64,000 bases of DNA from UBA1672 sp963977495 (GTDB lineage Bacteria; Pseudomonadota; Alphaproteobacteria; Micavibrionales; Micavibrionaceae), in the NCBI GenBank assembly GCA_963977495.1, contig CAXBOT010000005.1, positions 1 to 64,000 on the forward strand, written 5' to 3'. The notes beneath the pieces are model-generated. The model had not been told where the DNA came from. It worked only from the letters and a program-made list of their open reading frames with translations, and ran no database searches. The position numbers and the translations under genes are program-made. How positions within the stretch are numbered: position 1 is the first letter of the stretch; each line of letters starts with the position of its first letter. This document shows, piece by piece, positions 17,049 to 26,281 of this stretch.

Positions 17049-17672
17049 CTACATTCCAAAGGGATAATCTGCGTGGGATAAATCATGCGCGCTGCGCATT
17101 CCCTTAAGCGCCACCGCATAAGCGTTTAAAACATCCAAAGAATAAAGGGCGCGTTTTTTGATATATAAATCACCCTGCTCGGCAGTATCCATGTCATGGT
17201 CGTTCATAACATTTTGTACCGATCCGACGATCAAATGATCGGGAATGTAAACCATGCGGTTATTTTTATAGCCGCTCATGCGCAGTTCAGCGATTGGATA
17301 TGTGCCGCCGCGACTGGCGGATACACCAACCAACATACAAGGTTTATGCTCCGCATGCGCAGAGGCCATATAAAGCAAAAAGTTTTTCAAACCGGGCGGA
17401 ACCATACCGCCCCATTCCGGCGCGACCAAAATAATGGCATCCGCATTTTTAACCACGTCCAAAGACGGTGCCATTTTACGCGAAAGATCAGAACCGGCAT
17501 CCCAAGCGCTCTCATCCCACAAAGGAAAAGGATTACCGCTTAGGCTAATAATATCGACATTATTGGAAGAGTCTTTGGCCTGTATCGCATTAGACAGCCA
17601 TTTGGAAACCTTAAGGGATTGCGCGACCGCTTCATCCCTGTGTGAGCCCGATATAATGGCATATTTGATCAT
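17049..17672 (-). CDS. NAD(P)H-dependent FMN reductase
   Basis: This 207-residue flavodoxin-like protein has the FMN-binding opening YAIISGSHRDEAVAQSLKVS, the ADAIILVAPEWGGMVPPGLKN stretch typical of the NADPH-dependent FMN reductase family, and VGVSASRGGTYPIAELR. It probably reduces flavins or quinones in the cytosol; the natural acceptor is unknown. It follows accC with a 2-base gap and precedes aat by 36 bases, within the same gene run. Confidence 0.85.
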   Translation of the reverse strand: MIKYAIISGSHRDEAVAQSLKVSKWLSNAIQAKDSSNNVDIISLSGNPFPLWDESAWDAGSDLSRKMAPSLDVVKNADAIILVAPEWGGMVPPGLKNFLLYMASAHAEHKPCMLVGVSASRGGTYPIAELRMSGYKNNRMVYIPDHLIVGSVQNVMNDHDMDTAEQGDLYIKKRALYSLDVLNAYAVALKGMRSAHDLSHADYPFGM

Positions 17673-17674
17673 TT

Positions 17675-19033
17675 TCAGCTCTGCGCGTTTTTTTCGTTTA
17701 ATTTATTTTCGAGCCAGTGAATTGTGTAATCACCGGAAATAAACTCAGGCTGCTTTAAAATCCATTCATGCAACGGCAGGGTTGTTTTAACGCCCTCAAT
17801 CACGGTTTCACGAATAGCGCGCAACAAACGGCGCACACATTCATCACGATTACGACCATGCACAATCAATTTCCCGATCATGGAATCATAATAAGGCGGG
17901 ATGGTGTATCCACCATAAATCGCACTATCAAAGCGCACACCAAGACCACCAGGCGCGTGGAATTGCGTGATTTTGCCCGGTGAAGGTACAAATGTATCAG
18001 GGTCTTCGGCATTAATGCGGATTTCAATCGCATGCCCGCGGAAACGGAAACCGTTTTTGCGAATCGTCAATTTTTCACCCGCAGCAACGCGGATCTGTTC
18101 GGCGATCAAATCAATACCGGTGATCATTTCCGTTACAGGGTGTTCCACCTGAATACGTGTATTCATTTCCATGAAATAAAAGTTGCCGTCTTCATACAAG
18201 AACTCAATCGTTCCCGCACCGACATAGCCCAAACCACGCACGGTATCCGCGGCCAGCTTACCGATGCTTTCGCGCTCTTCTTCCGATAAAATCGGAGATG
18301 GGCCTTCCTCGATCAATTTCTGGTGACGACGCTGGATAGAGCAATCTCTTTCACCCAAATGAATGGCGTTACCATGCGAATCACCAAAGACCTGAATTTC
18401 GATATGGCGCGGTTTCTCAAGATATTTTTCAATATAAACAGTTTCATCGCCGAAATTGGCTTTCGCCTCACTGCGCGCTCTGTTATAGGCTTCGACAAAG
18501 TCCTCAGCCGCACGCACGACCTGCATCCCTTTACCACCACCGCCACTTGCGGCTTTAATCAAAACAGGGAAGCCCATATCCTTGGAGATCTGCAATCCGT
18601 CCTGCGCACTTTCCACTGCGCCCGGAGAACCTGGTACAACCGGCAAGCCAAGTTCCTGCACTGTTTGTTTTGCAGTAACCTTATCGCCCATACGATCAAT
18701 CAGATCCGCAGACGGACCGATAAAGGTGAAACCATGCTCCTCGACCATGCGAGCGAATTGTGCGTTTTCAGATAAGAAGCCATAACCAGGGTGAATGGCA
18801 CTGGCGCCTGTTAAGGCCGCCGCCGTTAAAATAGAAGGGATGTTAAGGTAACTGTCCTTGCCCGCAGGCGGACCGATACACACAGACTCATCAGCCAAAC
18901 GCACAGGCATAGAGCTTGCATCGGCCGTGGAGTGAACAACAACGGTTTCTATCCCCATTTCGCGACAAGCACGAATAATGCGAAGAGCAATTTCACCGCG
19001 GTTTGCTATCAGAATTTTTTTGAACATAGACAC
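17675..19033 (-). CDS. accC: Biotin carboxylase subunit of acetyl-CoA carboxylase
   Basis: AccC carboxylates the biotin on AccB with bicarbonate and ATP, the first half-reaction of malonyl-CoA synthesis. The protein is 452 residues, the usual size. It shows the biotin-carboxylase N-domain (ILIANRGEIALRIIRACREMG), the glycine-rich ATP-grasp loop KAASGGGGKGMQVV, the catalytic EMNTRIQVEHPVTEMITG, and RINAEDPDTFVPSPG. It lies 13 bases after accB, the normal order. accA and accD are not seen in the window. Confidence 0.98.
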   Translation of the reverse strand: MSMFKKILIANRGEIALRIIRACREMGIETVVVHSTADASSMPVRLADESVCIGPPAGKDSYLNIPSILTAAALTGASAIHPGYGFLSENAQFARMVEEHGFTFIGPSADLIDRMGDKVTAKQTVQELGLPVVPGSPGAVESAQDGLQISKDMGFPVLIKAASGGGGKGMQVVRAAEDFVEAYNRARSEAKANFGDETVYIEKYLEKPRHIEIQVFGDSHGNAIHLGERDCSIQRRHQKLIEEGPSPILSEEERESIGKLAADTVRGLGYVGAGTIEFLYEDGNFYFMEMNTRIQVEHPVTEMITGIDLIAEQIRVAAGEKLTIRKNGFRFRGHAIEIRINAEDPDTFVPSPGKITQFHAPGGLGVRFDSAIYGGYTIPPYYDSMIGKLIVHGRNRDECVRRLLRAIRETVIEGVKTTLPLHEWILKQPEFISGDYTIHWLENKLNEKNAQS

Positions 19034-19046
19034 CTAACAAAAAGGA

Positions 19047-19505
19047 TTATTCAATTACCAACAAAACATCACCGAATTCCACCGGCTCACCGTTTTCAAT
19101 AAGAACCTGTGTGACCGTTCCCGAAGTTTCTGCCTTGATCGGATTCATCACCTTCATCGCTTCGATAATCAATAATGTGTCACCGACATTAACGCTCATA
19201 CCTTTTTTGATAAAAGGTGGTTCACCAGGCTCGGATTGCAGATACGCTGTACCAACCATCGGCGACTTTACAGAGCCGGGATGGGCGGATGCAACATGCG
19301 CCGGAGCCTCCATATTCGCTTGCTGAGGTACGGCAGGGTCGGAAGACATAGACAGCGCAGACACGCCACCACCGGCAATAACCGTATTGCCTTTACTCAC
19401 CCGAATTACCTGATCGCCTTCGGCGACTTCAACTTCTGTGAGGCCTGTTTCATTTAAAAGATCAGCTAATTCTCTGATCGCATCGGAATCAATTTTCATC
19501 GACAA
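19047..19505 (-). CDS. accB: Biotin carboxyl carrier protein
   Basis: AccB carries biotin between the carboxylase and carboxyltransferase halves of acetyl-CoA carboxylase. The 152-residue protein has an N-terminal helix (MKIDSDAIRELADLLNETGL), a Pro/Ala-rich linker, and a biotinyl domain with IIEAMKVMNPIKAE, where Lys118 is the biotinylation site. The thumb insertion SEPGEPPFIKKG is present. It sits just upstream of accC. Confidence 0.98.
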   Translation of the reverse strand: MSMKIDSDAIRELADLLNETGLTEVEVAEGDQVIRVSKGNTVIAGGGVSALSMSSDPAVPQQANMEAPAHVASAHPGSVKSPMVGTAYLQSEPGEPPFIKKGMSVNVGDTLLIIEAMKVMNPIKAETSGTVTQVLIENGEPVEFGDVLLVIE

Positions 19506-19592
19506 ATCTTATTGTTGTTGTTTTTCAATATTTTTAGCCAGACACCTGAATACAAAAGTTATAGGAAAATGTCAAAGCTTTGAGAAGATTTA

Positions 19593-20024
19593 CTATAAAA
19601 GTTCTTTAAGTTTTTCAAGTGCTTTCACATATCCCGCTGCTCCGTGACCGGCAAAAACATCTGCTGCAAGCGATTCTATATATGAAAAGTGACGGAATTC
19701 CTCACGTTTTTTAGGGTCTGACAAATGCACTTCAATAATCGGGCACGCTAATAATTTTAAAGCATCATGGATTGCAACCGAGGTGTGTGTATAAGCCGCG
19801 GCATTAATAATAAGGCCATCACACCCATCGACAGCACCTTGAATCAAATCAACCAACGCCCCCTCATGGTTCGATTGCCTGAAATCAACTTGAAAACCCA
19901 AACCATCTGCGCATTTTACACACATGTTTTCGATATCCTGAAGCGTTTGATCGCCATAGATTTCAGGCTCACGCATACCAAGCATATTTAAGTTCGGGCC
20001 GTTCAATATCAATATTTTGGTCAT
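19593..20024 (-). CDS. aroQ: Type II 3-dehydroquinate dehydratase
   Basis: AroQ dehydrates 3-dehydroquinate to 3-dehydroshikimate, step three of the shikimate pathway. The 143-residue protein has LILNGPNLNMLGMREPEIYG with its catalytic Tyr region, QSNHEGALVDLIQGA, NAAAYTHTSVAIHDAL and EVHLSDPKKREEF, which holds the catalytic His. The order aroQ-accB-accC is conserved in alphaproteobacteria. The gap to accB is 87 bases. Confidence 0.96.
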   Translation of the reverse strand: MTKILILNGPNLNMLGMREPEIYGDQTLQDIENMCVKCADGLGFQVDFRQSNHEGALVDLIQGAVDGCDGLIINAAAYTHTSVAIHDALKLLACPIIEVHLSDPKKREEFRHFSYIESLAADVFAGHGAAGYVKALEKLKELL

Positions 20025-20063
20025 AAAAGCAGATCTTTTTCGAAAGGTCAGAATGCTGGAATA

Positions 20064-20672
20064 TTACCGCGCCTTTGCGAATTGCGCCAGTAGTTCTTCG
20101 ACGCTCGGCTTATCCTGCTTAGAGCGGAAAAATCTTTTCCCGATAATCAGTGTCGGTGTTTCTCCAATGCCCCATGTCGTGAAGAACATATTATTTTCAT
20201 CTGCCCATTTCCTCAAATCGGCTCGGGACATATCACGGCTTAATTGCTCCGTATCCACGCCGATGCTTTGCGCAACAGCAAACAATTTTTCGCGATCCCT
20301 CACAGGCCAATTATCATAAATCGCATTATGCATTTCGATAAACTTGCCCTGCTCACCCGCGGCATAGGTCGATATTATAAGGTTTTTGCCCCATTCATCA
20401 CCGTCTCCACTCACCGTTCTGGGGATATAACGTACCTTACCATCACGCTTTAACGCTTCGGTCAATATCGGGTGGAGATTTTGACAAAAAATACAGCCAT
20501 ACTTGTTGAAATCAAGCACGACCAGATCGGCTTCGGGTGATGTTTGTGTGTACTTATCAGGCACAGCGTAAATCAGCTCTAACTGCCGATTTACGTTTTG
20601 TGTATGCACATAAAGAAGGTAAGAAATACCGGAAACCAACAGAATCAAAAGTACTTTATTCGTCCGTTTCAT
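20064..20672 (-). CDS. DsbA-like thioredoxin-fold protein, membrane-anchored
   Basis: This 202-residue protein has an N-terminal hydrophobic segment (VLLILLVSGISYLLYVH) that looks like an uncleaved anchor, followed by a thioredoxin fold with CIFC at residues 60-63. The cis-Pro region is GETPTLIIGKRFF. The fold suggests a periplasmic disulfide oxidase or isomerase partner. The CIFC dipeptide is not the CPHC of classic DsbA, and the redox direction cannot be assigned. A second DsbA-like gene lies 47 bases upstream on the same strand. Confidence 0.83.
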   Translation of the reverse strand: MKRTNKVLLILLVSGISYLLYVHTQNVNRQLELIYAVPDKYTQTSPEADLVVLDFNKYGCIFCQNLHPILTEALKRDGKVRYIPRTVSGDGDEWGKNLIISTYAAGEQGKFIEMHNAIYDNWPVRDREKLFAVAQSIGVDTEQLSRDMSRADLRKWADENNMFFTTWGIGETPTLIIGKRFFRSKQDKPSVEELLAQFAKAR

Positions 20673-20719
20673 GCGCTTACCTTATATCTTTATCGCTATG
20701 CTTCGCGTGGGCCAAAGAG

Positions 20720-21481
20720 CTATTTGCTCTCTCTTGCTTCTTGCACTGCTTTTTTCATCGCTTCAATACCGATGTAACCAGGATAAACCTTATTACCGAT
20801 AATGAAACCAGGTGTACCGCGAATACCAAGGGCTTGCGCCATATCTTTGGATTTCGTGACAGAAGCCTGAACATCCGCACCCAACGCATCAAGTTTCAAC
20901 TGATCCATATCCAAACCAAGCTCCTCAGCCAACTTAAAGAACGCCGCGTCATTTTGACTGCCGCGATAATCCATAAGTGCTTTGTGCATTTCAAAGTACT
21001 TACCTTGCTTATGCGCCGCCAAAGCCAGATTTGTCATTTTCGCAGATGATGGGCTCAAAATAGGCATATCTTGGAAAATAATACGTACGTTTTTGTCATC
21101 TTTGATAATTGTCTGAACATCTTCAAATGCTTTTTTACAATATCCGCAGTTAAAGTCGAAAAATTCAACAATCGTCACATCACCATCAGGATTACCTGTC
21201 ATCGGCAAATCCTTTTTGGCGAAATAGGACTGGTACTCTTTCAAGTTCTCCTGCGCGCTTTGCATAACTTTACGCTCTTGATCTTCTTGATACTGCTTTA
21301 CAGATTGCAAAATTAATTCAGGATTATCAGTAATGAACTGCTTAAAAAGTGCTTCAACTTCCTGTTTTTGCTCAGACGTAAAACCCGCCGCATGGGCAGA
21401 GTGCATTTGTACACCGAATACGGTCATACACGAAGCCGCCGCCAGTGCGGTAAATCTTATCTTTTTTAATAGTGTGCTCAA
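20720..21481 (-). CDS. DsbA family thiol-disulfide oxidoreductase (Com1/ScsC-like)
   Basis: This 253-residue periplasmic protein has a signal peptide ending near AHAA, an N-terminal helical stretch EQKQEVEALFKQFITDNPEL typical of the Com1/ScsC-like group, and a thioredoxin fold with CGYC at 112-115 and cis-Pro in GIRGTPGFIIGN. CGYC with such an N-terminal helix hints at an oligomeric isomerase or chaperone, but this is by analogy. It lies between the M48 protease gene and the second DsbA-like gene, all minus strand. Confidence 0.9.
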   Translation of the reverse strand: MSTLLKKIRFTALAAASCMTVFGVQMHSAHAAGFTSEQKQEVEALFKQFITDNPELILQSVKQYQEDQERKVMQSAQENLKEYQSYFAKKDLPMTGNPDGDVTIVEFFDFNCGYCKKAFEDVQTIIKDDKNVRIIFQDMPILSPSSAKMTNLALAAHKQGKYFEMHKALMDYRGSQNDAAFFKLAEELGLDMDQLKLDALGADVQASVTKSKDMAQALGIRGTPGFIIGNKVYPGYIGIEAMKKAVQEARESK

Positions 21482-21541
21482 GTTCTTACTCCTCGCTTTA
21501 ATAACATGTCATTACAATATTCGTTCACAACGGCCAAAAAG

Positions 21542-22909
21542 TCACCCGTTATTCACAGTTTTTATAAAAGAAAGTATATCCTTTGCCTGTATCCAAACTG
21601 TAGACCCCTCCGGTTCCGTCGACAGAACCGATTCCACATGCTGTTTAGCATAGCCAAAACGCCTTTGCAAAACCGCTTCTTCCGCCAAATGTATTTGTGC
21701 ACGATTATCCTTACCCAACCGACCATACGCCGTGGCAAGCAACCGATGAATGCGTGACGTGCGCGGTTCATCGCGCAACGCGCGTTCCAGATATCCAACC
21801 GCTTCATTCAAAATTTTAGAATCATTCTCTCTGGTTGATTCAATGAGGGCATGCGCCAATGCGATTTCCAATAAAGGTTTATCAGGCAAAATATCCACCG
21901 CGCGCCGATAATACGGCAAAGCCTCCTTCACCCGTCCGAAATCAACCAGCATTTGCCCTTTTAATTCATAGAAGTAAGGGTTATTCGGCTCCATCTTCAG
22001 CAAACCATCCACGCGCAAGAGCGCCTCATTCACCGCATTATTACGATAAGCAGCAATCGCCCGTGCATACTGCGCGGGGACGGACTGATCTTTATCATCA
22101 TAGACCCACGGGATTTGCCCCGGACTGATAAACCCGATTAATTTGGCCTTCATGCGGGCATGTTGTTCCATCCATTTTTCAGGGTATGACTTATCTTTAA
22201 ATTCCGATTGTTCAATACGGCGTTCCAAAGCCTCAATACGATTATCAACAAGCGGGTGCGTCCGCACATATTCGCTCTGCTGATCTTCGGGCATATATGT
22301 TTCTGCCTTCAACTTATCCATAAAGGTCGCCAATCCGGTGGGATTGATCAACGCTTTATCCAGAAAACTGAGCGCCGCCTGATCCGCGCTTGATTCCTGA
22401 ACGCGGCTATGGGCTAGGAACCGTCTTTGGGCAAGGCCGCTTCCGCCCAACGCCAGCGCAGGTACAGCCGAGGAATCGCCGCTCACAATCGCCGCGCCAA
22501 CCCCCAGAATAGTGCCGACAATGCTCTCATAAGATGCACGCTCCAACGCGTCGCGCGTCTGGATCAAATGCCCGCCCGCAATGTGGCCTGTTTCGTGCGC
22601 CATAACGCCGATCAACTCGCCCGGATTATCGGTTCTGCTGATCAGTCCGGTATATATAAAGATATTCGGCCCGCCCGCGACAAAGGCGTTGATCGTGTCG
22701 CTTTGCACCAAAATAATATTAATCGCCTCAGGTTTAAGGTTCGCCGCCCTAAAGATCGGCGCCCCCCATTCCTTCAAAATCGTTTCGATTTCCGTATCAC
22801 GGATCAGACTTGGTGCTTTTGATTGTGCAAACGCCAAAGGCGTGCCCATCACCATAAAAACGATCAGGTTAACAAAAACTATTTTTAATCTATTTTTAAA
22901 ACACTGCAT
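21542..22909 (-). CDS. Periplasmic M48 metalloprotease with TPR repeats (BepA-like)
   Basis: This 455-residue protein resembles BepA, an M48 zinc protease that helps assemble or degrade outer-membrane proteins. A signal peptide ends near PLAFAQ. The catalytic HETGH lies at residues 105-109, with the third ligand Glu in SRVQESSADQAAL (about residue 172). TPR helices fill about 265-450, for example NNPYFYELKGQMLVDFGR and LPDKPLLEIALAHALIE. It heads the long minus-strand run that continues through the DsbA-like genes, aroQ, accB, accC, the FMN reductase and aat. Confidence 0.93.
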   Translation of the reverse strand: MQCFKNRLKIVFVNLIVFMVMGTPLAFAQSKAPSLIRDTEIETILKEWGAPIFRAANLKPEAINIILVQSDTINAFVAGGPNIFIYTGLISRTDNPGELIGVMAHETGHIAGGHLIQTRDALERASYESIVGTILGVGAAIVSGDSSAVPALALGGSGLAQRRFLAHSRVQESSADQAALSFLDKALINPTGLATFMDKLKAETYMPEDQQSEYVRTHPLVDNRIEALERRIEQSEFKDKSYPEKWMEQHARMKAKLIGFISPGQIPWVYDDKDQSVPAQYARAIAAYRNNAVNEALLRVDGLLKMEPNNPYFYELKGQMLVDFGRVKEALPYYRRAVDILPDKPLLEIALAHALIESTRENDSKILNEAVGYLERALRDEPRTSRIHRLLATAYGRLGKDNRAQIHLAEEAVLQRRFGYAKQHVESVLSTEPEGSTVWIQAKDILSFIKTVNNG

Positions 22910-22926
22910 GTCATAAACTCATTCGC

Positions 22927-23274
22927 ATGGAAAGCCTGATTTATTACTGGATAGATGTTATTTGGATACCGATTTTATTTTTCGGTGTCCATAAAAAGCA
23001 TAGATGGTGGGCACTCGGGTTTGTTATAAGCACAATGATCCTTATTCGCCTGCAATCGGAAATCATGACGCATATTGGCTATGAGTATGGCATTATCGGT
23101 TATATGACGATAAATGTCCACACACGCTTGCTTGCGGTTTCAAGCTTTTTCTACGCTCTGTATTTGCTCATGGCGCATTTTTCATCTAAAACGCAAGGTG
23201 TCGTTTTTATGGCGGCAAGCCTATCATTCTTTTTCATGATCTTTCTTATCGGATCACTTGTGATGCTTTTATAA
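22927..23274 (+). CDS. Small integral membrane protein, unknown
   Basis: This 115-residue protein has about three to four predicted TM helices (for example SLIYYWIDVIWIPILFFGV, YIGYMTINVHTRLLAV-like and FFFMIFLIGSLVMLL). Short loops carry KKHRWW and the charged SSKTQG. I do not recognise a family. It starts just 17 bases from the divergent M48 gene start and ends 13 bases before rlmE, so it is probably co-transcribed with rlmE. Confidence 0.75.
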   Translation: MESLIYYWIDVIWIPILFFGVHKKHRWWALGFVISTMILIRLQSEIMTHIGYEYGIIGYMTINVHTRLLAVSSFFYALYLLMAHFSSKTQGVVFMAASLSFFFMIFLIGSLVMLL

Positions 23275-23287
23275 GGGACAACACCAA

Positions 23288-23959
23288 ATGTCACGCAACA
23301 AACCAAAGACCAAAGTCAAAACAGCGAAGGGGCGCAAAAACTCTTCAACGCGTTGGCTTAAACGACAGTTGAACGACCCTTATATCGTAGAAGCCGAAAA
23401 ACAGGGCTACCGCGGGAGAGCCGCTTTCAAGCTCAAAGAGATTGATGAGAAACTACAATGTTTAAAACCGGGGATGAGTGTCATTGACCTTGGCGCTGCG
23501 CCGGGAGGCTGGTGTCAGGTTGCGACGGAAAAAGGGTGCAAAGTGGTTGCCATTGACCTTTTGGCCATGGATGAAATGCCTGATGTGACAACCCTTGAAA
23601 TGGATTTCATGGATGATACAGCGCCTGATATCTTAAAAGAAGAGCTGATCAAAATATCCGGCAGCGCACTAGCGGATATTGTTTTAAGCGATATGGCACC
23701 CAACACAACGGGACACAAACAAACCGACCATTTGCGTATTATGACCGTTGTCGAAGCTGCCTATTATTTTGCCTGTGATGTTTTGAAGGAAGACGGCGTG
23801 TTTATCACCAAGGTCTTTCAGGGCGGCGCGCAAAACGAATTGCTCAAGGAAATGAAAAAGAGTTTTAAATCGGTGAAACACGTCAAACCCCCCGCCAGCC
23901 GAAAAGAAAGTGCGGAGCAATATCTCGTTGCGACAGGGTTTAGAACGCGTGAAGATTAA
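23288..23959 (+). CDS. rlmE: 23S rRNA 2'-O-methyltransferase E (FtsJ/RrmJ)
   Basis: RlmE methylates the ribose of U2552 in 23S rRNA, a late step of 50S maturation. The 223-residue protein has the RrmJ fold with SAM motif VIDLGAAPGGWCQVA, and the K-D-K-E tetrad in RGRAAFKLKEID, LSDMAPN, FITKVFQGG and KESAEQYLVA. The Lys-rich N-terminus (RNKPKTKVKTAKGRKN) is typical of rRNA-binding family members. It ends with a 4-base overlap of the convergent gene at 23956-24525. Confidence 0.97.
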   Translation: MSRNKPKTKVKTAKGRKNSSTRWLKRQLNDPYIVEAEKQGYRGRAAFKLKEIDEKLQCLKPGMSVIDLGAAPGGWCQVATEKGCKVVAIDLLAMDEMPDVTTLEMDFMDDTAPDILKEELIKISGSALADIVLSDMAPNTTGHKQTDHLRIMTVVEAAYYFACDVLKEDGVFITKVFQGGAQNELLKEMKKSFKSVKHVKPPASRKESAEQYLVATGFRTRED

Positions 23960-24525
23960 GCCATTTGTAAGTTGGGCTCCATCATACGCGGCTTGATTTT
24001 GAACGGATTGTTACAATCTTTCAGGGCATGTAAGCCCGCTTGGAACGCATCGTCATCCGCAGCGGTTAATCTGATCCCAACACGAATAGTATCGAAATCC
24101 TCAATCTTTGATCTGCGCTTGATGTTATAGCGCATGTTATCTTCACCGCGCAGAATGCTGTGATATGGCGTGACAGAAATATGACCGCCCATTCTGTTTT
24201 CCAGATCATTTTTAAATTTTAAAAAACGTCGATTATCCGCGAACGATTCAAACCAATCTTGAAGGCCGTCACTATCGACCAGATTAGGGGCGTTGCGACA
24301 ATCAATGATCGTGTCTTCCCAACTATAGTAACGATCCGAACCGTAATTATGGCTGACACCATGCTCCGTTTGCCCGTTAAAGGCCATAAACGTATGCGTT
24401 CTGGCTTTTCCTACCCGCTCTATATTTCCTAAAAGGTTTCCCTGTGCGATTGATAAGAGGGACTGATCCCCGATGATTTTTGCGTATATAGATACAATAC
24501 CGTTACTTGGTATCATGTGGCCCAC
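23956..24525 (-). CDS. Hypothetical protein
   Basis: This 189-residue protein has no signal peptide or TM segment. The sequence has patches such as NYGSDRYYSWEDTIIDCRN, an Asp/Glu-rich middle, and a C-terminal half with IRVGIRLTAADDDAFQAGL. I do not recognise a family. The frame starts with ATG at 24525 (GHMIPSNGI follows), and its 3' end overlaps rlmE by 4 bases. A TTAA-N7-TTAA element lies 25 bases upstream. Confidence 0.65.
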   Translation of the reverse strand: MGHMIPSNGIVSIYAKIIGDQSLLSIAQGNLLGNIERVGKARTHTFMAFNGQTEHGVSHNYGSDRYYSWEDTIIDCRNAPNLVDSDGLQDWFESFADNRRFLKFKNDLENRMGGHISVTPYHSILRGEDNMRYNIKRRSKIEDFDTIRVGIRLTAADDDAFQAGLHALKDCNNPFKIKPRMMEPNLQMA

Positions 24526-24549
24526 CTGTGGTTAATTGTTTGTGCAGAC

Positions 24550-24564
24550 TTAAAGATATCTTAA
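24550..24564. promoter_or_regulatory. CtrA-box-like element TTAA-N7-TTAA
   Basis: TTAAAGATATCTTAA matches the CtrA consensus and has a palindromic AAGATATCTT core. It lies 25 bases upstream of the minus-strand hypothetical gene and about 140 bases before guaB. It could serve the hypothetical gene, but chance matches are expected in such AT-rich DNA. Confidence 0.35.
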
Positions 24565-24705
24565 TAACTCTAAGAAATCGTTACTTTCCATAACAATTTT
24601 ATATAGTTACAGGATCTTCGCATTTCCAACTTTACATCTGTGAAAAATGCGCTATAACTCACTTGCAAATTTCGCTTGTTTTAAGAACTGCTGGAGGTTT
24701 GCACC

Positions 24706-26190
24706 ATGTCCCGTATTAAAGACCCAACAAAAATTCGTGAAGCGTTCACGTTTGATGACGTTCTGCTTCTGCCCGGAGCATCGGACGTGCAGCCCAATGA
24801 AGTGGACACGTCAACGCAACTCACACAAACAATTCGTTTGAATATTCCAATCCTTTCCGCGGCGATGGACACCGTCACCGGCGTCGACATGGCCATTGCG
24901 ATGGCGCAAAATGGCGGCATCGGCGTAATGCACAGAAATATGGATATCGACGATCAAGCGCGCATGGTGCGCAAGGTAAAGCGTTTTGAATCTGCCATGG
25001 TTCTTGACCCGATCACAATCCGCCCCGACGCCAAACTCGGTGATGCGTGGGAATTGATGACCAGATATAATATATCGGGCTTCCCCGTCACAGAAAAAGA
25101 CGGCACGCTTGTCGGCATCCTGACCAACCGCGATTTGCGCTTTGCAGATGATGGCGACCAACCCATCAAAGAACTGATGACCACCAAAAACCTTGTAAAG
25201 GTCACCTCTGACATTACAAAAGAAGAGGCAAAGAAACTGCTGCACCAACATCGCATTGAAAAATTGCTGCTTGTTGATGATGCCAATCACTGCATCGGCC
25301 TCATGACCGTTAAAGACATTGAGAAATCCAAGTTATTCCCTGTTGCAACCAAAGACGCCGATGATCGCCTGCGCGCCGCAGCCGCCGTTGGTACAGGTGA
25401 TGTAAACGGCATACAACGCGCCGCCGCCTTAGCCGCCGCCGGACTTGATCTGGTCGTCGTTGATACGGCGCATGGTCATTCAAAGGCCGTCATCGAAACC
25501 GTTGCCAATATCCGCAGAGAAAACAAAGACCTGCAAATCATGGCAGGTAACGTTGCAACCGCAGATGCCGCGCTCGCACTCATTAAGGCAGGGGCCAATG
25601 CCATCAAGGTTGGTATCGGGCCAGGCTCTATTTGTACAACCCGCGTTGTTGCCGGTGTTGGCGTTCCCCAACTGACCGCGATTATGGATGTGGTTTCCGT
25701 TTGTGAAAAACAAAACATCCCTGTCATCGCAGATGGCGGGATCAAATATTCAGGCGATTTTGCCAAGGCCATTGCCGCCGGTGCGCGCGCTGCCATGATG
25801 GGCGGTGTTTTTGCAGGGACGGACGAAGCACCGGGCGAAGTGATACTCTATCAAGGTCGCTCTTACAAATCCTATCGCGGCATGGGTTCTGTCGGCGCTA
25901 TGGTCAAGGGATCGGCTGATCGTTACTTCCAAGGCAACGTCAATCAATCCAACAAACTTGTGCCCGAAGGCATCGAAGGCCGCGTACCTTACAAGGGGCC
26001 AATCGGCAATGTGCTGCACCAGATGGTTGGCGGATTACGAGCCTCCATGGGCTATACAGGCTGTGCGACCGTGAAGGAAATGCGCGAAAAAGCGGAATTT
26101 ATCCGTATGACAGGCGCAGGATTCAAAGAATCGCATGTTCACGATGTAACAATCACCCGTGAAGCGCCAAATTATAGAACAGAATCATAG
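24706..26190 (+). CDS. guaB: IMP dehydrogenase
   Basis: GuaB oxidises IMP to XMP with NAD, the committed step of GMP synthesis. The 494-residue protein has AFTFDDVLLLPGASDVQPN at the start, two CBS domains at about 95-205 (for example ISGFPVTEKDGTLVGILTN), and the catalytic loop GPGSICTTRVVAGVGVPQ with Cys310. The flap region includes GMGSVGAMVKGSADRYFQ. Its companion guaA is 8 kb away in the same orientation. The ATG follows a GGAGG site. Confidence 0.98.
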   Translation: MSRIKDPTKIREAFTFDDVLLLPGASDVQPNEVDTSTQLTQTIRLNIPILSAAMDTVTGVDMAIAMAQNGGIGVMHRNMDIDDQARMVRKVKRFESAMVLDPITIRPDAKLGDAWELMTRYNISGFPVTEKDGTLVGILTNRDLRFADDGDQPIKELMTTKNLVKVTSDITKEEAKKLLHQHRIEKLLLVDDANHCIGLMTVKDIEKSKLFPVATKDADDRLRAAAAVGTGDVNGIQRAAALAAAGLDLVVVDTAHGHSKAVIETVANIRRENKDLQIMAGNVATADAALALIKAGANAIKVGIGPGSICTTRVVAGVGVPQLTAIMDVVSVCEKQNIPVIADGGIKYSGDFAKAIAAGARAAMMGGVFAGTDEAPGEVILYQGRSYKSYRGMGSVGAMVKGSADRYFQGNVNQSNKLVPEGIEGRVPYKGPIGNVLHQMVGGLRASMGYTGCATVKEMREKAEFIRMTGAGFKESHVHDVTITREAPNYRTES

Positions 26191-26281
26191 GCTTACACAC
26201 ATATAGAAAGAGTCTTGCAAAATCTGTAAAACTACGCATAGTAGTGAACGCTTAAAATTATATTTTAGGTGAGTAAACAAA

